Assembly (NCBI RefSeq): GCF_002865645.1
Contig: NW_020194558.1
Coordinates: 1,578,014 to 1,642,013 of the forward strand
Direction of reading: 5' to 3'
Origin: Hyaloscypha bicolor E
Taxonomy: Eukaryota > Ascomycota > Leotiomycetes > Helotiales > Hyaloscyphaceae
Length of the DNA: 64,000 nt
Below are positions 11,728-22,751 of the stretch, one piece after another (positions within the stretch are counted from its first letter, which is position 1; each line of letters starts with the position of its first letter). Both the position numbers and the translations under genes were made by a program. The notes under the pieces were generated by a model that was not told where the DNA came from, searched no databases, and saw only the letters and a list, made by a program, of their open reading frames with translations.

Positions 11728-14437
11728 ATGAAGTACTGGGGCAAACGGCTCTCGTTCCTGATCTGTAAGTCCATGTTGCCAGACTCCATGGGCCATAGCT
11801 AATGGTCATCACGAAAGTTTCCTTGCAAATTCTGCTTGCCATATCGTATGCGAAGATCCAGGATGATACAGAGGCGACTTTCAGTGTGGAAGGGAGTCCA
11901 AAGCCATCGATAGCAGCACAGTCTCCCACACCACAGCAACCGATTCGAGAACAAGAGGACGGTCGGAGAAGGATAGATGGTAAGAACTAGAAGCTGTATT
12001 TGTACCAATATACTGACATTTCAAAGGTACGGAGCAAGTCGACAAGGCTCTCTTCTTCCTTCGCCGATACGAACGTTTGAATCCACGCCCTTCTCGAAAA
12101 CCATCGGGAATCTTGGGAACAGCAGGACACTATGTCTTGGCACTCCTTCCACGGCTGTACATTCAAGGTCCACCAGAGGAAGCGTCAGGAAGTGAGGCAA
12201 AGGAACACAAGCAGCTGCCAGGACCAGTAGCTGAGGCGGTGCGGCTTTTGGAGGAAGCTGCACAGATCAACAATCCCGATGCGATATTTCTTCTGGCCGA
12301 GATGAATTTCTATGGCAATTACACACACCCAAAGAGCTATTCTGAAGCTTTCAGGAGGTACCACCAGCTGGCCTCGTTGGATGGGAATAGCTCTGCGCAA
12401 CATATGGTCGGATTCCTGTACGCGACGGGAATAGGAGAGGCTGTCGAACGCGATCAAGCAAAAGCTTTGCTATATCATACTTTCGCAGCCGAAGGTGGCA
12501 ATACGAGATCCGAGATGACTGTTGCGTTTCGATACCACACAGGCATTGGGGTCGCCCGTAACTGTGATGTCGCTGTTAAGCATTACAAGAAAGTTGCCGA
12601 CAGAGCAATTGAGTGGTTTCGATCGGGTCCTCCAGGAGGAATGGCTTGGGTGTCCGATTCGTACCGACTCGCAGATGATGACGGTGGTGTGTACGGCGAA
12701 GGTGCGAGTTATTCCAGCTCTGGACAAAATGCGAACAAAGCCAGCCCAAACTCCGATGCCCATGCAGCACTTGATGATGTTCTGGAGTACTTGGACTTGA
12801 TGTCCAGGAAGGGCGATTTCAAGGCCACATTTAGCTTGGGGAGGATCCACTACGATGGGCAAAGAGGGCTCGCACGAAACATGAAAAGTGCAAAATGGTA
12901 CTTTATGAAGGTTGCAAAACTCTACTGGCAGAGAGAGGGACGTATCATTGAGAGCGACAAAGCAGGACTGGAGAAGGTCGCGACCAAAGCTGCTGGTTAT
13001 CTTGGCCGGATGTTTATGAGAGGCGAGGGCGTGGAACAGAATTTCGACAAGGCCCGGACCTGGTTTGAGCGAGGGATCAAGAGTGGCGATGCTGGCTCTC
13101 AGTATGGACTGGGACTTATGAACCTGGAAGGTCTGGGCATTCCAAAGAACACGATAAAGGCGACGGAGTACTTCAAAGCCGCCGCTGATCAAGACTATTC
13201 GCCAGCTCAGGTTGCCTTGGGCGCCCTCTACTTAGATCAAGGCACCCCCAGTGATATAAGCGTTGCGAACCGTTATTTTGAACTTGCAGCAAGATATAGC
13301 CATATCGAAGCCTTCTACTTCCTGGCAGAGCTCATCGATCAAGGCATTGGACGCGATAGAAGCTGCGGACTCGCTGCAGCGTACTACAAAAACGTCGCTG
13401 AAAAGGCCGAGCCTCTTCTTTCATCCTTCGCTGAAGCCAATCAAGCTTATGAGGAGGGCGACCACGAGCTTGCCATGGTTGATTACATGTTTGCCGCTGA
13501 ACAAGGCTACGAGAAAGGCCAAGCAAATGTGGCATACATGCTCGACAAACAAAAATCAAGATTGGCTCTCTCTTCATGGCTTCCATTTTCCAATCCCCGC
13601 CCACTATTGCTGCAAAATTCTGCTCTCGCTCTAATATATTGGACAAGATCGGCCAAGCAGTCAAATATTGATTCGTTAGTCAAGATGGGCGACTATTACC
13701 TCGAGGGGATTGGTACGCAGATGGACTTGGACAAAGCTGCTTCCTGTTACACAGCGGCTTGCGAGTATCATCAGAGCGCTCAAGCTCTATATAATTTGGC
13801 TTGGATGCACGAGAATGGAGTCGGTCTTACTCAGGACTTTCATCTTGCCAAGAGATACTATGATCTAGCCCTGGAAACAAACGAGGAGGCGTATCTACCA
13901 GTGACCTTGAGTCTACTAAAGTTGAGGCTTAGAAGTGCTTGGAACACGCTAACTCATGGGAGAATCAATTCGATCCAGGATGAGCCAGGTAAATCCCCCA
14001 TATACCATTCCTATTACCATCTTGACACTTTAGTAGCACCGAAGAAGCAGTGGTCCATGTCAGAATGGATCAGCAACTTCCTCCGAGACGATCATCTGTA
14101 CTATGGAGATAATGGCTATGACGATAACTATCTTCCCGAAACTGATCCAATGCCTGGAGGAGATGTCGACGGTCTGTATGAAGACATTATTGACGACGGG
14201 ATCTTGGAAAGCATCATCATTCTTGGATTGGCTGCGGTGTTGGTGGTCCTCATATACTATAGGCAGCAGCATCAATTAGCACATAGGAGGGGCGAGGAAG
14301 CTGCCAGAGGACAGCAAGTAGACCAGGCTGCGCAAGACGGGCAACGACAACAGCCCCCGCACGAAGATAGGGGCGTGTTTCCCCAGCCTGGAGACCTCGA
14401 ATTTGGGCAATGGGTTGCTGGTGGGGTAGGACATTGA
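11728..14437 (+). CDS. HRD3: HRD3/SEL1L, ER-associated degradation adaptor
   Basis: Exons 11728-11764, 11818-11979, 12027-13988 and 14034-14437 give 854 residues. Exon 1 joins to a hydrophobic signal peptide (SFLIFSLQILLAISYA). The lumenal part is a long array of Sel1-like repeats (typical: YDGQRGLARNMKSAKWYF and GDAGSQYGLGLMNLEGLG). A transmembrane helix lies near the C-terminus (ESIIILGLAAVLVVLIYY), followed by a Gln-rich cytosolic tail. HRD3/SEL1L recruits misfolded glycoproteins to the Hrd1 ubiquitin ligase in the ER membrane. The intron at 13989-14033 is 45 nt, divisible by three and free of stops, so a naive reading retains it. Removing it gives QDEPVAPKKQW, as in relatives. Confidence 0.93.
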
Positions 14438-14685
14438 AAAGATACAAATGAAATTTAATTGAGCATGTAAAAGAAACCAGAGGGATGAATTGACTTCTCT
14501 CCGTAGAAATGATAATAACGATAAAAATCATTTTCGCCTTCCTTCCCCACCCAAATGCGGCCCTGTTCCGCATCGTCATATCTCGCGAGGTGAGGCTACA
14601 AGTTCCTCCATCCAACATCAACAATGAGATGCCTACGCTAATTGATACATGACTGATATCTCAACAGCACTAACACAATCACAAG

Positions 14686-15656
14686 ATGTCTACTCCAGCT
14701 GCCAAACGTCGAAGAATCGATACCGCTTCCCAAACACTCTCCAAGCCCTTTCGCTCGCCCTTTAAGACGCCCTTAAAGTCGCCAGAGAAGACTTCAGCAT
14801 CGCAAGACAGTACCTTGACAGCAACCAAGAGCAGCGTTCCTCTCACGCATAAGAATACGAACTCCCTCCTCTACGACCCCTCAAAAACTACCAGCCTCCC
14901 AGCTCCGTCAACCTCGTTGGCAACGCCGAATCGTTCAAACCGAGCAAAGAAGATCTTCTCATCGCCTGTCCAAGCTGCTGCGCTTAATACCGACCCTGAT
15001 ATAGCTCCACTATTACGCGCTCAGAGAGAAATGGAAAAGCAATTACGCGAGTTGAAGGAAGAATTAGATACTGCCGAGCAGGCGGGGAAGATTGAGGCTG
15101 ATAGTGCGAAGAAGGATCCTAGTGGAGAGATTGATGGCGAGCTGGTAGAGCTGATTGAGAAGTGGAAAACTGCTAGTCGACAGGCCGCAGAGGAGTTGTT
15201 TGGGAAGGTCAGGGATAGGGTCAATTGGTTGGTCATTTCATGGATCTGGTCGAACACAAGGCTAATCTGATAATAGGATGGGTGGCCCAAGAGCTTGGAA
15301 GGAGATGCAGAATAAACAGCAGGAATTTCAAAACAGTTGGGACCAGGAGGAACAGACGAACAATGACTCCCAAGATGACGATGGGGAGGGGAAAGATATG
15401 GAGAAGAGGGATCTCTATGCGGAGTATGATATCGAGCCTGAGACTGAGAACGAAAAATCACAGCGTGCCAAGGGAGTTGGTGATACCGGAGAGTTGCCTG
15501 GACAAGAAGACGTACTCCATGTCCATTCATGCCTCACTGTCAAAGACTTATACTGATCGTTATCAGGAATTTACAATGGCTATGATGCTGAGAACACTCA
15601 ATGTGGATTTGGACATCATTGGTTATGATAGAGAGCAACAAAGATGGATTGACTGA
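14686..15656 (+). CDS. SFR1: Sfr1/Mei5 recombination mediator (Dds20)
   Basis: Exons 14686-15227, 15277-15511 and 15567-15656 give 288 residues. The N-terminal third is basic, Ser/Pro-rich and disordered (SKPFRSPFKTPLKSPEK), as in Sfr1, where it binds Rad51 and DNA. A coiled coil (LLRAQREMEKQLRELKEEL) and a conserved C-terminal domain (VNWMGGPRAWKEM, then FTMAMMLRTLNVDLDIIGYD and QRWID) match the Mei5/Sfr1 family. With Swi5/Sae3 the protein forms a heterodimer that stabilises Rad51 or Dmc1 filaments in homologous recombination. I did not see a swi5 gene in this window. It is convergent with the hydrolase gene, 228 bp apart. Confidence 0.88.
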
Positions 15657-15884
15657 TAGACCCACGAAGAAGAGAGAGGAGTTGAGACACAGTATACCGC
15701 GGGGAGCTTTGCAGCATAGCTGAAAGATTTCTCCTTGCATCTTCACGACTTGATACCCACTTTTGTGCACATTGCATTTAGAGCGTAGCTGCCATTACAG
15801 AAATAAACCAAAGATTATGTTGAAAGCAGTACTTTTGACGGCCATTCTTGAGTTCAATAGTCACGATCCCAACCAGCCCTCCCT

Positions 15885-17021
15885 TCAAGGGCTTTCGAAA
15901 GACACTTCGGGAAAGCTCTTGCTTGGCTTGTCTAACAACGCACTACTCTCTCCTTTCATCACGAAATCAAAGAAAGCCTCCACATAGGTGGTGATAACCT
16001 CGAAACCCCGTGCTCCACCAATTGTACCTAGCAAATCCGTAGCTTCGGGAGGTAAACTTCTTCTAATGCCAAGTACATCAACCACATCAGGCAAATCGGT
16101 GAAGGTATTATGGGCACTTCCTGCCAGCATCAGCTCCCGCTTCCAACCTGTGAGGTTAGGCCATATTGCTTCCCAAGTGGGATCAATTTTCCCCTCGTGT
16201 GCTAGCATCAGAAACGGCTTATCCAAACCTTTCTGGATTACGTCGCCCCAGAAAGAGCCGTCGAGATTTATTCCCGCGATGAAGCGGGAATCGCGGAGCA
16301 TTGCTGTAGCAGCAGTAGCTCCGCCCAGCGAATGTCCAATGATTCCCGTGTTGGACACATCCAGTCTGCAAGCGAGGCTTGGAATGATTCTTGCGGTTGT
16401 GGAAGGCTCGGAAAGCTTGTCCAAGACAAACGAAACGTCCTTCACTCGAGCATCGAGATCTAGCAGAATTTGTGCTTCTGTCGTAATGTTTGCTGCTAGT
16501 ATGGTTGAATTGTCCGGGAAGGTAACAATGGAGGCATCGTACGCATGGTCGATTGTAACGACGGTGTATCCTCTGCTCGCGAGCTGCTGAGCAATGGCGT
16601 TGTAAAAAAGCCGGGTTCCAGCCAACCCAGGAGAGAACAGAACCAGTGGATAATTCCGTGATGTTGAAAGATGGTGGGGATTTGCTCTGGAATGGCAGAC
16701 TTGGAGGTCCAGCGACTCGAACGTGCCTGGTTGAACACCAAATTGCGCAAGTGCGGCGTCTTCGAAGGCGGCCGTGATGGGGTTTAAATCTAGAGTGAGG
16801 TACGGGGAGCATTCGGCTGGAGAAATAGGGTGAAAGACGGAGATCATGAGCCTTCTTGGTTGTTTCGTCGGAGCGAAGGGGTCCAGGCGAGCATCATCGG
16901 TGAGCTCTGATATGAGAAGCGTGGTGTTATAAGATCCTGTGGGTGGAGGGAATGGGATTGCAGTTACGAATTGAGCAACAAGTGCCAGAAAGAGGCAGGC
17001 TTTAACTGGAGAGGTGAGCAT
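15885..17021 (-). CDS. secreted PAF-acetylhydrolase-like alpha/beta hydrolase
   Basis: A single exon of 378 residues with an N-terminal signal peptide (ACLFLALVAQFVTA, likely cut before IPFPPP). The nucleophile is Ser231 in GHSLGG. The oxyanion region is in VLFSPGLAG, and a likely catalytic Asp is in GINLDGSFWG, with His in SAHNTF. Overall order and length match fungal members of the platelet-activating-factor acetylhydrolase family (PAF-AH isoform II), serine esterases releasing short acyl chains from lipids or other esters. Substrate in fungi is generally unknown. Several N-glycosylation sequons (NTT, NST, NIT) support secretion. It faces the Zn2Cys6 gene across a 610-bp divergent promoter. 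Confidence 0.87.
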   Translation of the reverse strand: MLTSPVKACLFLALVAQFVTAIPFPPPTGSYNTTLLISELTDDARLDPFAPTKQPRRLMISVFHPISPAECSPYLTLDLNPITAAFEDAALAQFGVQPGTFESLDLQVCHSRANPHHLSTSRNYPLVLFSPGLAGTRLFYNAIAQQLASRGYTVVTIDHAYDASIVTFPDNSTILAANITTEAQILLDLDARVKDVSFVLDKLSEPSTTARIIPSLACRLDVSNTGIIGHSLGGATAATAMLRDSRFIAGINLDGSFWGDVIQKGLDKPFLMLAHEGKIDPTWEAIWPNLTGWKRELMLAGSAHNTFTDLPDVVDVLGIRRSLPPEATDLLGTIGGARGFEVITTYVEAFFDFVMKGESSALLDKPSKSFPEVSFESP

Positions 17022-17631
17022 ATTGAGCTGCAGATTGAGTTACGAGGCTGCATATGCTGCATGTTGAGGCACGTTACTCTTATATGCTGCTCGAGAGTCC
17101 CTCGACGGAGTCTCCTGCTCGGGGAACCGCGTTATCGGGTCAGCTTTATTTTATTCTGACCATAGAACGACGTTCCAGAGATGAAGTTCTCCCGGAGAAC
17201 ATGGATGGAAAAGAAATTTGCTGATTCATGAGATTTGGAAAGACGTCAGAAGTTATACGATGACTGGTCAATTTTATACGGCCACGATATTGGGCATGCA
17301 ATGGCTGTAGTTTTCCTAAAATTGGAGCCATCGACTCTATCAGCGCACCTGCGCTCAATCGCTTCCTCATTGGGAATAGCAGTGGAACAAAGCTGCCGCC
17401 TAAGAGCCCTACCCGTCCACGACCACCTAGAATCAACAAATAAATGAGCCTTTGGATCCTCCACGCATTTTGAAATATGATAGTTTTATGCAAGTTGTGC
17501 TGGATCTGGTCACAGTCTCAAACTCACGATAGTTGCTGTATTCATTCCGGGCGATGCAGACTTCCTCATTATCAGCTTGAATTTTGACGGATGAAGCCGA
17601 ATCCGTGAGTAGGTCCTTGGACTCGACCGGT
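17022..17631. other. divergent intergenic region
   Basis: 610 bases between the hydrolase start (minus) and the Zn2Cys6 start (plus). Short overlapping open frames only; presumed to hold both promoters. Confidence 0.5.
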
Positions 17632-19142
17632 ATGGTCCTGGGCCCTCTTGACAAGCGTGTTCGCAAAAGCCGATGCAAAGCATGTGCTAGGAGACGAATT
17701 AAGGTACCAGAGCTCAAACATGAAGCCTCTTGATTTGCTCAAGCCTTACTATTTACAGTGCGAAGGCGGCTCTCCTTGTCTTTACTGCAGGAGAAGGAAG
17801 TTCACGTGTACGCCTCAGTTTACAGAAAGTCAACCAAGCTTAATTTTCGTAAATCAAGCTCCGGTTGTCGATATTGAGCAACCTCCGTCCACGTTGTGGC
17901 CAAATGTACCTCAAGACACCATAAGCCGGTTCGCAAATCATTTCTTCACAACCTTCCTAGTCCACAACGACTTCGCGGGAGCAAGCTTGGATTTAGACGC
18001 CATTAAAAGCCAATTCCAGTCAACCCCGAGCTTTTACCATGCTGCGATTGCAGTTGGTGCTCTTGATCTTGGCAGTCCCCATCCGTCTTCCATTGTACGG
18101 AAGGGGACATCCAGATTGGAAGCCTTGAATGCCTATCGAGCATCCATAGTTGAATTCCAGAAGGAAATCCAAGGCACAGCAAGCATAGAAAGCAATGCAT
18201 GTTTATGGACCACCTTCTTCTTGGGCCTTTTCGAGGTTTCAACTTCCTTTTCTCCTCTTGGAGCCTCTGACTAATTATGAGCCAGTTAATGTTTGACAAC
18301 ACAGGGGATGGCTGGGTGAAACATATCTTCTATGGAACTTCCAGGATCATGCAGATTCGTGGTCCAAAAGCACATCTGACGGGCCCTGGGCGTTCATTCT
18401 TCTTGACCGTTCGGCTATTTGAGATCTGCCGCTCTTTCTTCTACCCAGAGCCCACGTTCCTTGGAGAGGCGAATTGGATCTTGCTCATGGATCGAATGTG
18501 GGAAGGCGACCTAGCAGAAGAATGGCACCCAAAGGAGAATCTTCTGGATCTTATGACTTCTTGTTCATCACTGAGCCATCGGTGCGGCCTCTGAGAGATC
18601 CTCGTGTGCTTTGCCTGCTGACTTCAGGTAGTATGGCTGCTCTACTCAACCCAGGCTCAACTCGCGACCAAATACCGGAGGAAGCTCTTCTTCATCTGGC
18701 TTCGGAAGGCATCGACTTACGCAACGCTCTTTTTCGATGGTCGGAAACCTTTGCGGCGTGGCGGAATCTTGATTCAACACACAAGGAAGATGCACGCTCA
18801 ACTTTAGCAAACATATACTTCCACGCCATTTCGATCTACCTATCAGGACTATACGACTACAGATACCAGTTCAACCAGATCCTCTCGGCATCTCTACCAT
18901 CAGATAACATCCAAATTCATGTCTGCGAAATCTTGCATCATACCGAGGACGCGATGAAAACGACACGCCTCGCTGGGATCCTGTTCTTCTTCCCGTTAAG
19001 AGTCGCTGGTGCAAGAGCAAGAACTTCGGCGCAGAGATCAGCAATTTTATCAATGTTGGATAGAATTACACAAAGAAGTTTTGTGGTTGCACAGGCCTTT
19101 TCTCAAGTCCTAAAATCTCTATGGGGAGACAAGGCATTGTAG
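17632..19142 (+). CDS. Zn2Cys6 fungal transcription factor
   Basis: Exons 17632-17703, 17759-18235, 18286-18581 and 18632-19142 give 451 residues. The binuclear zinc cluster is complete and canonical (Cys15, 18, 25, 31, 34, 41; CX2CX6CX5CX2CX6C), interrupted by the first intron just before Cys25, a common position. The rest resembles the fungal-specific regulatory domain type called Fungal_trans_2: helical, with TISRFANHFFTTFLVHNDF and EICRSFFYPEPTFL. It probably binds CGG-triplet promoter sites. The third intron uses a GTAG| acceptor at 18631, chosen because it alone restores the frame. Targets are unknown; adjacency to the hydrolase and urease is suggestive at most. Confidence 0.85.
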
Positions 19143-19337
19143 CAAACCCCCGGGAATTAAAGTATGACATCTCGCTGTTATCTTGGGCGTATCAATTTAT
19201 CACTTCAAAAACAGAATGTGGGTGACTGCGCAAAGCCCGTATATGCGTATATACCACTGGGACTGATACTGAGGGATATGGATAAATCAATCCGTCGATC
19301 TGACCGAAACGTCTCTGATCATCTTTCCTTTCTCACA

Positions 19338-22140
19338 TCAATAAACATAGGCGGCTTGTGTCAGGGGCAAGCTAGTTGCTGCTTCGCAGGTAGCATGCAC
19401 TCCATCGGCCTCCACCCGATAGTTTTCTGGATCAACTTTCATCTTTGGCATCACGTCATTGAATTTCATATCCTTCTTCCCAATCTTGCGACAATTCTTG
19501 ACGGCTGCAATCTTCTTCCTCAGCCCGTACGAAGCGATGTTGCCCGAAGTGATTGAAGCTTCAGAGACGAAGAGTACGGAGGTGGGTGGCACAAGAGGTG
19601 CGAACATTGGACGAGCAATGATGGGCTGTACAGTTGGGATGGAGGCATTGGGGTCACCCTAACGAGAAGGTTAGCCGAGAATGAAAGGAGAAGAGGGGCT
19701 CGGCTACCATCTGTGCCCACGCGATAAATCCGCTCTTGATAACAGTCATGGGCTTTGTTCCAAACCAAGCTGGATCCCAGACTACGAGGTCGGCCAACTT
19801 CCCTACCTCGACGCTTCCAATGACGTGGCTCATGCCTTGCGCAATGGCCGGATTAATAGTATACTTGCTCACATAACGTTTGACACGGAAATTGTCAGCT
19901 CCTGTGCCCTCGTCTTCCTTCAATGCTCCGCGCTGGGTTTTGTTCTTGTGGGCTGTATTCCAGGTTCGGAGGATCACTTCTCCGCAACGACCCATGGCCT
20001 GCGAATCAGATGACATCATACTGATGGCCCCAAGATCGTGGAGAACGTCTTCGGCGGCGATTGTTTCAGCTCGGATACGGGACTCGGCAAAGGCAACGTC
20101 CTCGGGAATATTCTTGGACAGATGGTGACAGACCATAAGCATATCAAGATGCTCATCAAGGGTGTTCCTAGTATATGGTCTTGTTGGATTTGTCGAAGAT
20201 GGAAGAACATTCGCATGCTCAACCACGCTGATAATGTCAGGTGCATGGCCGCCTCCAGCACCTTCAGTATGGTATGTGTGAATTGCTCGGTCTTTGAATG
20301 CAGCAATTGTTGATTCGACGAAACCTGATTCGTTGAGAGTATCAGTGTGGATGAGACACTGAACGTCTAGCTCGTCGCAAACTGTAAGGCAGGAATCAAT
20401 GGCTGACGGAGTAGTTCCCCAATCCTCGTGGAGCTTCAGACCACAGGCGCCAGCGATGACTTGCTCGCGTAGAGCCAAAGGAGAACTATCGTTTCCTTTC
20501 CCCGTGATTCCGAGGTTGACCGGCAAAGTATCGCAAGCCTGAAGCATATCACGCATGTAATTCTTGCCGGGCGTGCAAGTTGTAGCACTCGTTCCAGCAC
20601 TGTCAAACATTAGCAGGAGCATCTTTGCGGGGGAAAATCGTGCCTTGGACCAGTTCCACCTCCTAACACAGTTGTGATACCAGATGAGATAGCCTCGTAG
20701 ACTTGTTGAGGGCAGATGAAATGAATGTGGGTATCAAAACCACCCGCAGTGATGATCTTGCCTTCTCCGGCAATCACATCTGTGCAAGATCCGACGACCA
20801 TATTGGGGGAGACCCCCTCCATCATATCAGGATTACCAGCTTTTCCAATCCCAACAATGACACCATTCTTAACACCAATATCGGCTTTATAGATACCACT
20901 CCAGTCTACAATCAGGGCATTCACAATTGCCAAATCCAATGAAATTTCATCAGATACGCCGGTCGCTTGACCCATGCCTTCTCGGAGAGTTTTCCCTCCA
21001 CCAAACTTGCACTCGTCTCCATACGAAGTCAAGTCTTTCTCCACCCTGATCCAGAGATCAGTGAAACCCAACCTGATAGTGTCTCCTGCAGTCGGACCAA
21101 ACATTGTAGCGTAGGCTGCCCTATCCATCTCAAACATATCGATATGTGCTGCATCGCCGTGTGGGTCCTGAGTATGTGCGAAGCCTGCTTGTTGTAGCTT
21201 GGCTAGTATCTCTTCTGCGCGAGACAGGTCAACCCGGCCAGTTGCCAGATGGTTTCCACCACGAATGACTTTGTGCCCACCAATTGCAACCAAGGTGACT
21301 GCCTTGGTGTCTCCAGGCTCGAAACGAACAGAAGTTCCAGCAGCAATATCCAGACGGTAGCCGTATGCTTTGATACGATCGAATTCCAACTGAGGATTTG
21401 TCTCGATGAAGTGGTAGTGAGAGCCAATCTGCCACGGTTAGAGCTTTTATATCACGACGAAAGACTGAATGTACCTGGATTGGTCTGTCTCCCTTGCTCG
21501 TAACCTTCAGCTTGATCCGCTTCCTGCCCTCGTTGAGCACTATCTTTCCCTTGACTGTAACAACGGCTCCTGGCTGCTTCGTTGGCTCATATTCCTCCCT
21601 CTGTGGCAACGGGAATATCTCTTTGTCGGGGATGGGCAAGAAACTGCCGTATAATGCTTTCGCAAGATCACCGTCATCGCTGCTAATCGGGTGATGCACT
21701 GTGACAAGGTAGGTCCCTGTTGGAAAGGTACCTTCCACCATTATTTCCGTGAGAGTTGACGAGACAGAGGGAAGGACATGGCGGCGGCCGAGCATAGTGG
21801 CCCCAATGGACATGAGGTCTGCAACGGAGTGGTTTCCATCGCGGATGAGCTTGCGATTGTCAGTGAGGATTGGGAGATATTATGGGCATAGCTGAGACTT
21901 CTTGAAGGTTATTTGCAATCAGAGCCTATCTCAAAGATTAGTACAGATTCTTCCTTCTACGGACCGAGCCAGCATACGCAAGCTTCAGAGTGATTGAGCT
22001 TCACCCCACGAGCAAGTCGTCTCTGGGCGAGAAGGCCGACCTGGGAGATGACCAGCTTATCGAGCTGTTCGGCAGTGTCAGTTACATCGCCCAGCGCAAT
22101 TTTCGAGTTCAGGACACACTTCTTTCGGTACGAGATGCAT
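19338..22140 (-). CDS. ure1: urease, single-chain fungal type
   Basis: Seven exons (22120-22140, 21978-22064, 21899-21925, 21475-21849, 20644-21428, 19708-20599, 19338-19658) join exactly to 835 residues, the usual length for fungal urease, which fuses the gamma, beta and alpha chains of bacteria. It hydrolyses urea to ammonia and carbamate with two Ni ions in the cytosol. Visible: gamma part [20 protein letters not shown], alpha-domain Ni-binding [14 protein letters not shown], the carbamylated lysine in GLKLHEDWG, Ni-ligand His in [10 protein letters not shown] and [15 protein letters not shown], and the mobile-flap His in [20 protein letters not shown]. All key residues are present. Two exons are tiny (21 and 27 nt). 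The intron 20600-20643 has a GC donor. Maturation needs UreD/F/G homologues encoded elsewhere. Candidate GATA sites lie upstream. Confidence 0.97.
20600..20643 (-). other. GC-AG intron in urease
   Basis: The only join that restores the conserved [18 protein letters not shown] of ureases uses donor AG|GCACGA and acceptor TTTGACAG|T, a 44-nt intron with branch CTAAT. No GT lies at the boundary. Confidence 0.8.
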
Positions 22141-22751
22141 CGTGGATGGGCAATTGCTATTGCTCGTTGCGGTGGAGAACCTGAGCTTGAGCCTGAGCTT
22201 GAGCCCGGCGTGCAACTGATTTGATCTGATCTGATCTGGGGGTGAAGGTTGGATCGCGGAGCACAACCCCGCAGCGCCAAAACCGGCCGTTTCCCCAGCG
22301 ATACAGTAAGTGGGCGCAAGATAAGACGCCCCTGCCACTGCCCCTGCCACTGCCGCCACCAACCGTTTGTCCTGCGCCCTGCGCCCTGTCACCGTGCTGT
22401 CAAAGTTGGGTAATTCAAGCCAACGCATGTTTTTGTCAAGGTAAGAATGTAATCGTCTGCATTCATCCATCTCCTTCCATGGTCGTGCTCCCACTCGAAC
22501 CGGAAGAAGTTGCCATAGCTATGGCTATGGCGATGGCTACGCTGCCACCATCTATCACCAACATATTCATGCATGCATGCTCCTGCTGTGAACGCCGTCC
22601 ATATGCCAAAATGCAACCCCGCAAATGCCCCTTCCGATTCCGTGGTATATGTAACTCCGACTTAGATCCCTTCCCAATGCAGCGCTAAATGCAAAAATAT
22701 ATATCAACTACTAGAAAAATCCAGGAAAGACTGCCAGTAGCGTTTTCTTCC
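22141..22751. promoter_or_regulatory. urease upstream region with tandem short repeats and GATA motifs
   Basis: The region upstream of urease (minus strand) and downstream of the RING gene. It carries CTGAGCTTGAGC twice (about 22182-22206), TGATC three times in a row (22222-22238), and CCCCTGCCACTG twice (22329-22352). AGATAAG at 22319-22325 matches the HGATAR core bound by AreA/NIT2-type nitrogen regulators, and CTATCA at about 22551 is a second, minus-oriented match. Nitrogen-repressed GATA control of urease is common in fungi; that these sites act is inference. Confidence 0.4.

Noticed and set aside
12470..13192. 240-codon minus-strand ORF
   Set aside because: Antisense to the Sel1 repeats of HRD3; no independent support.
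17632..22140. A urea-catabolism or metabolite cluster formed by the Zn2Cys6 factor, hydrolase and urease
   Set aside because: Urease is a housekeeping gene, the genes point in different directions, and no transporter or accessory urease gene is near.
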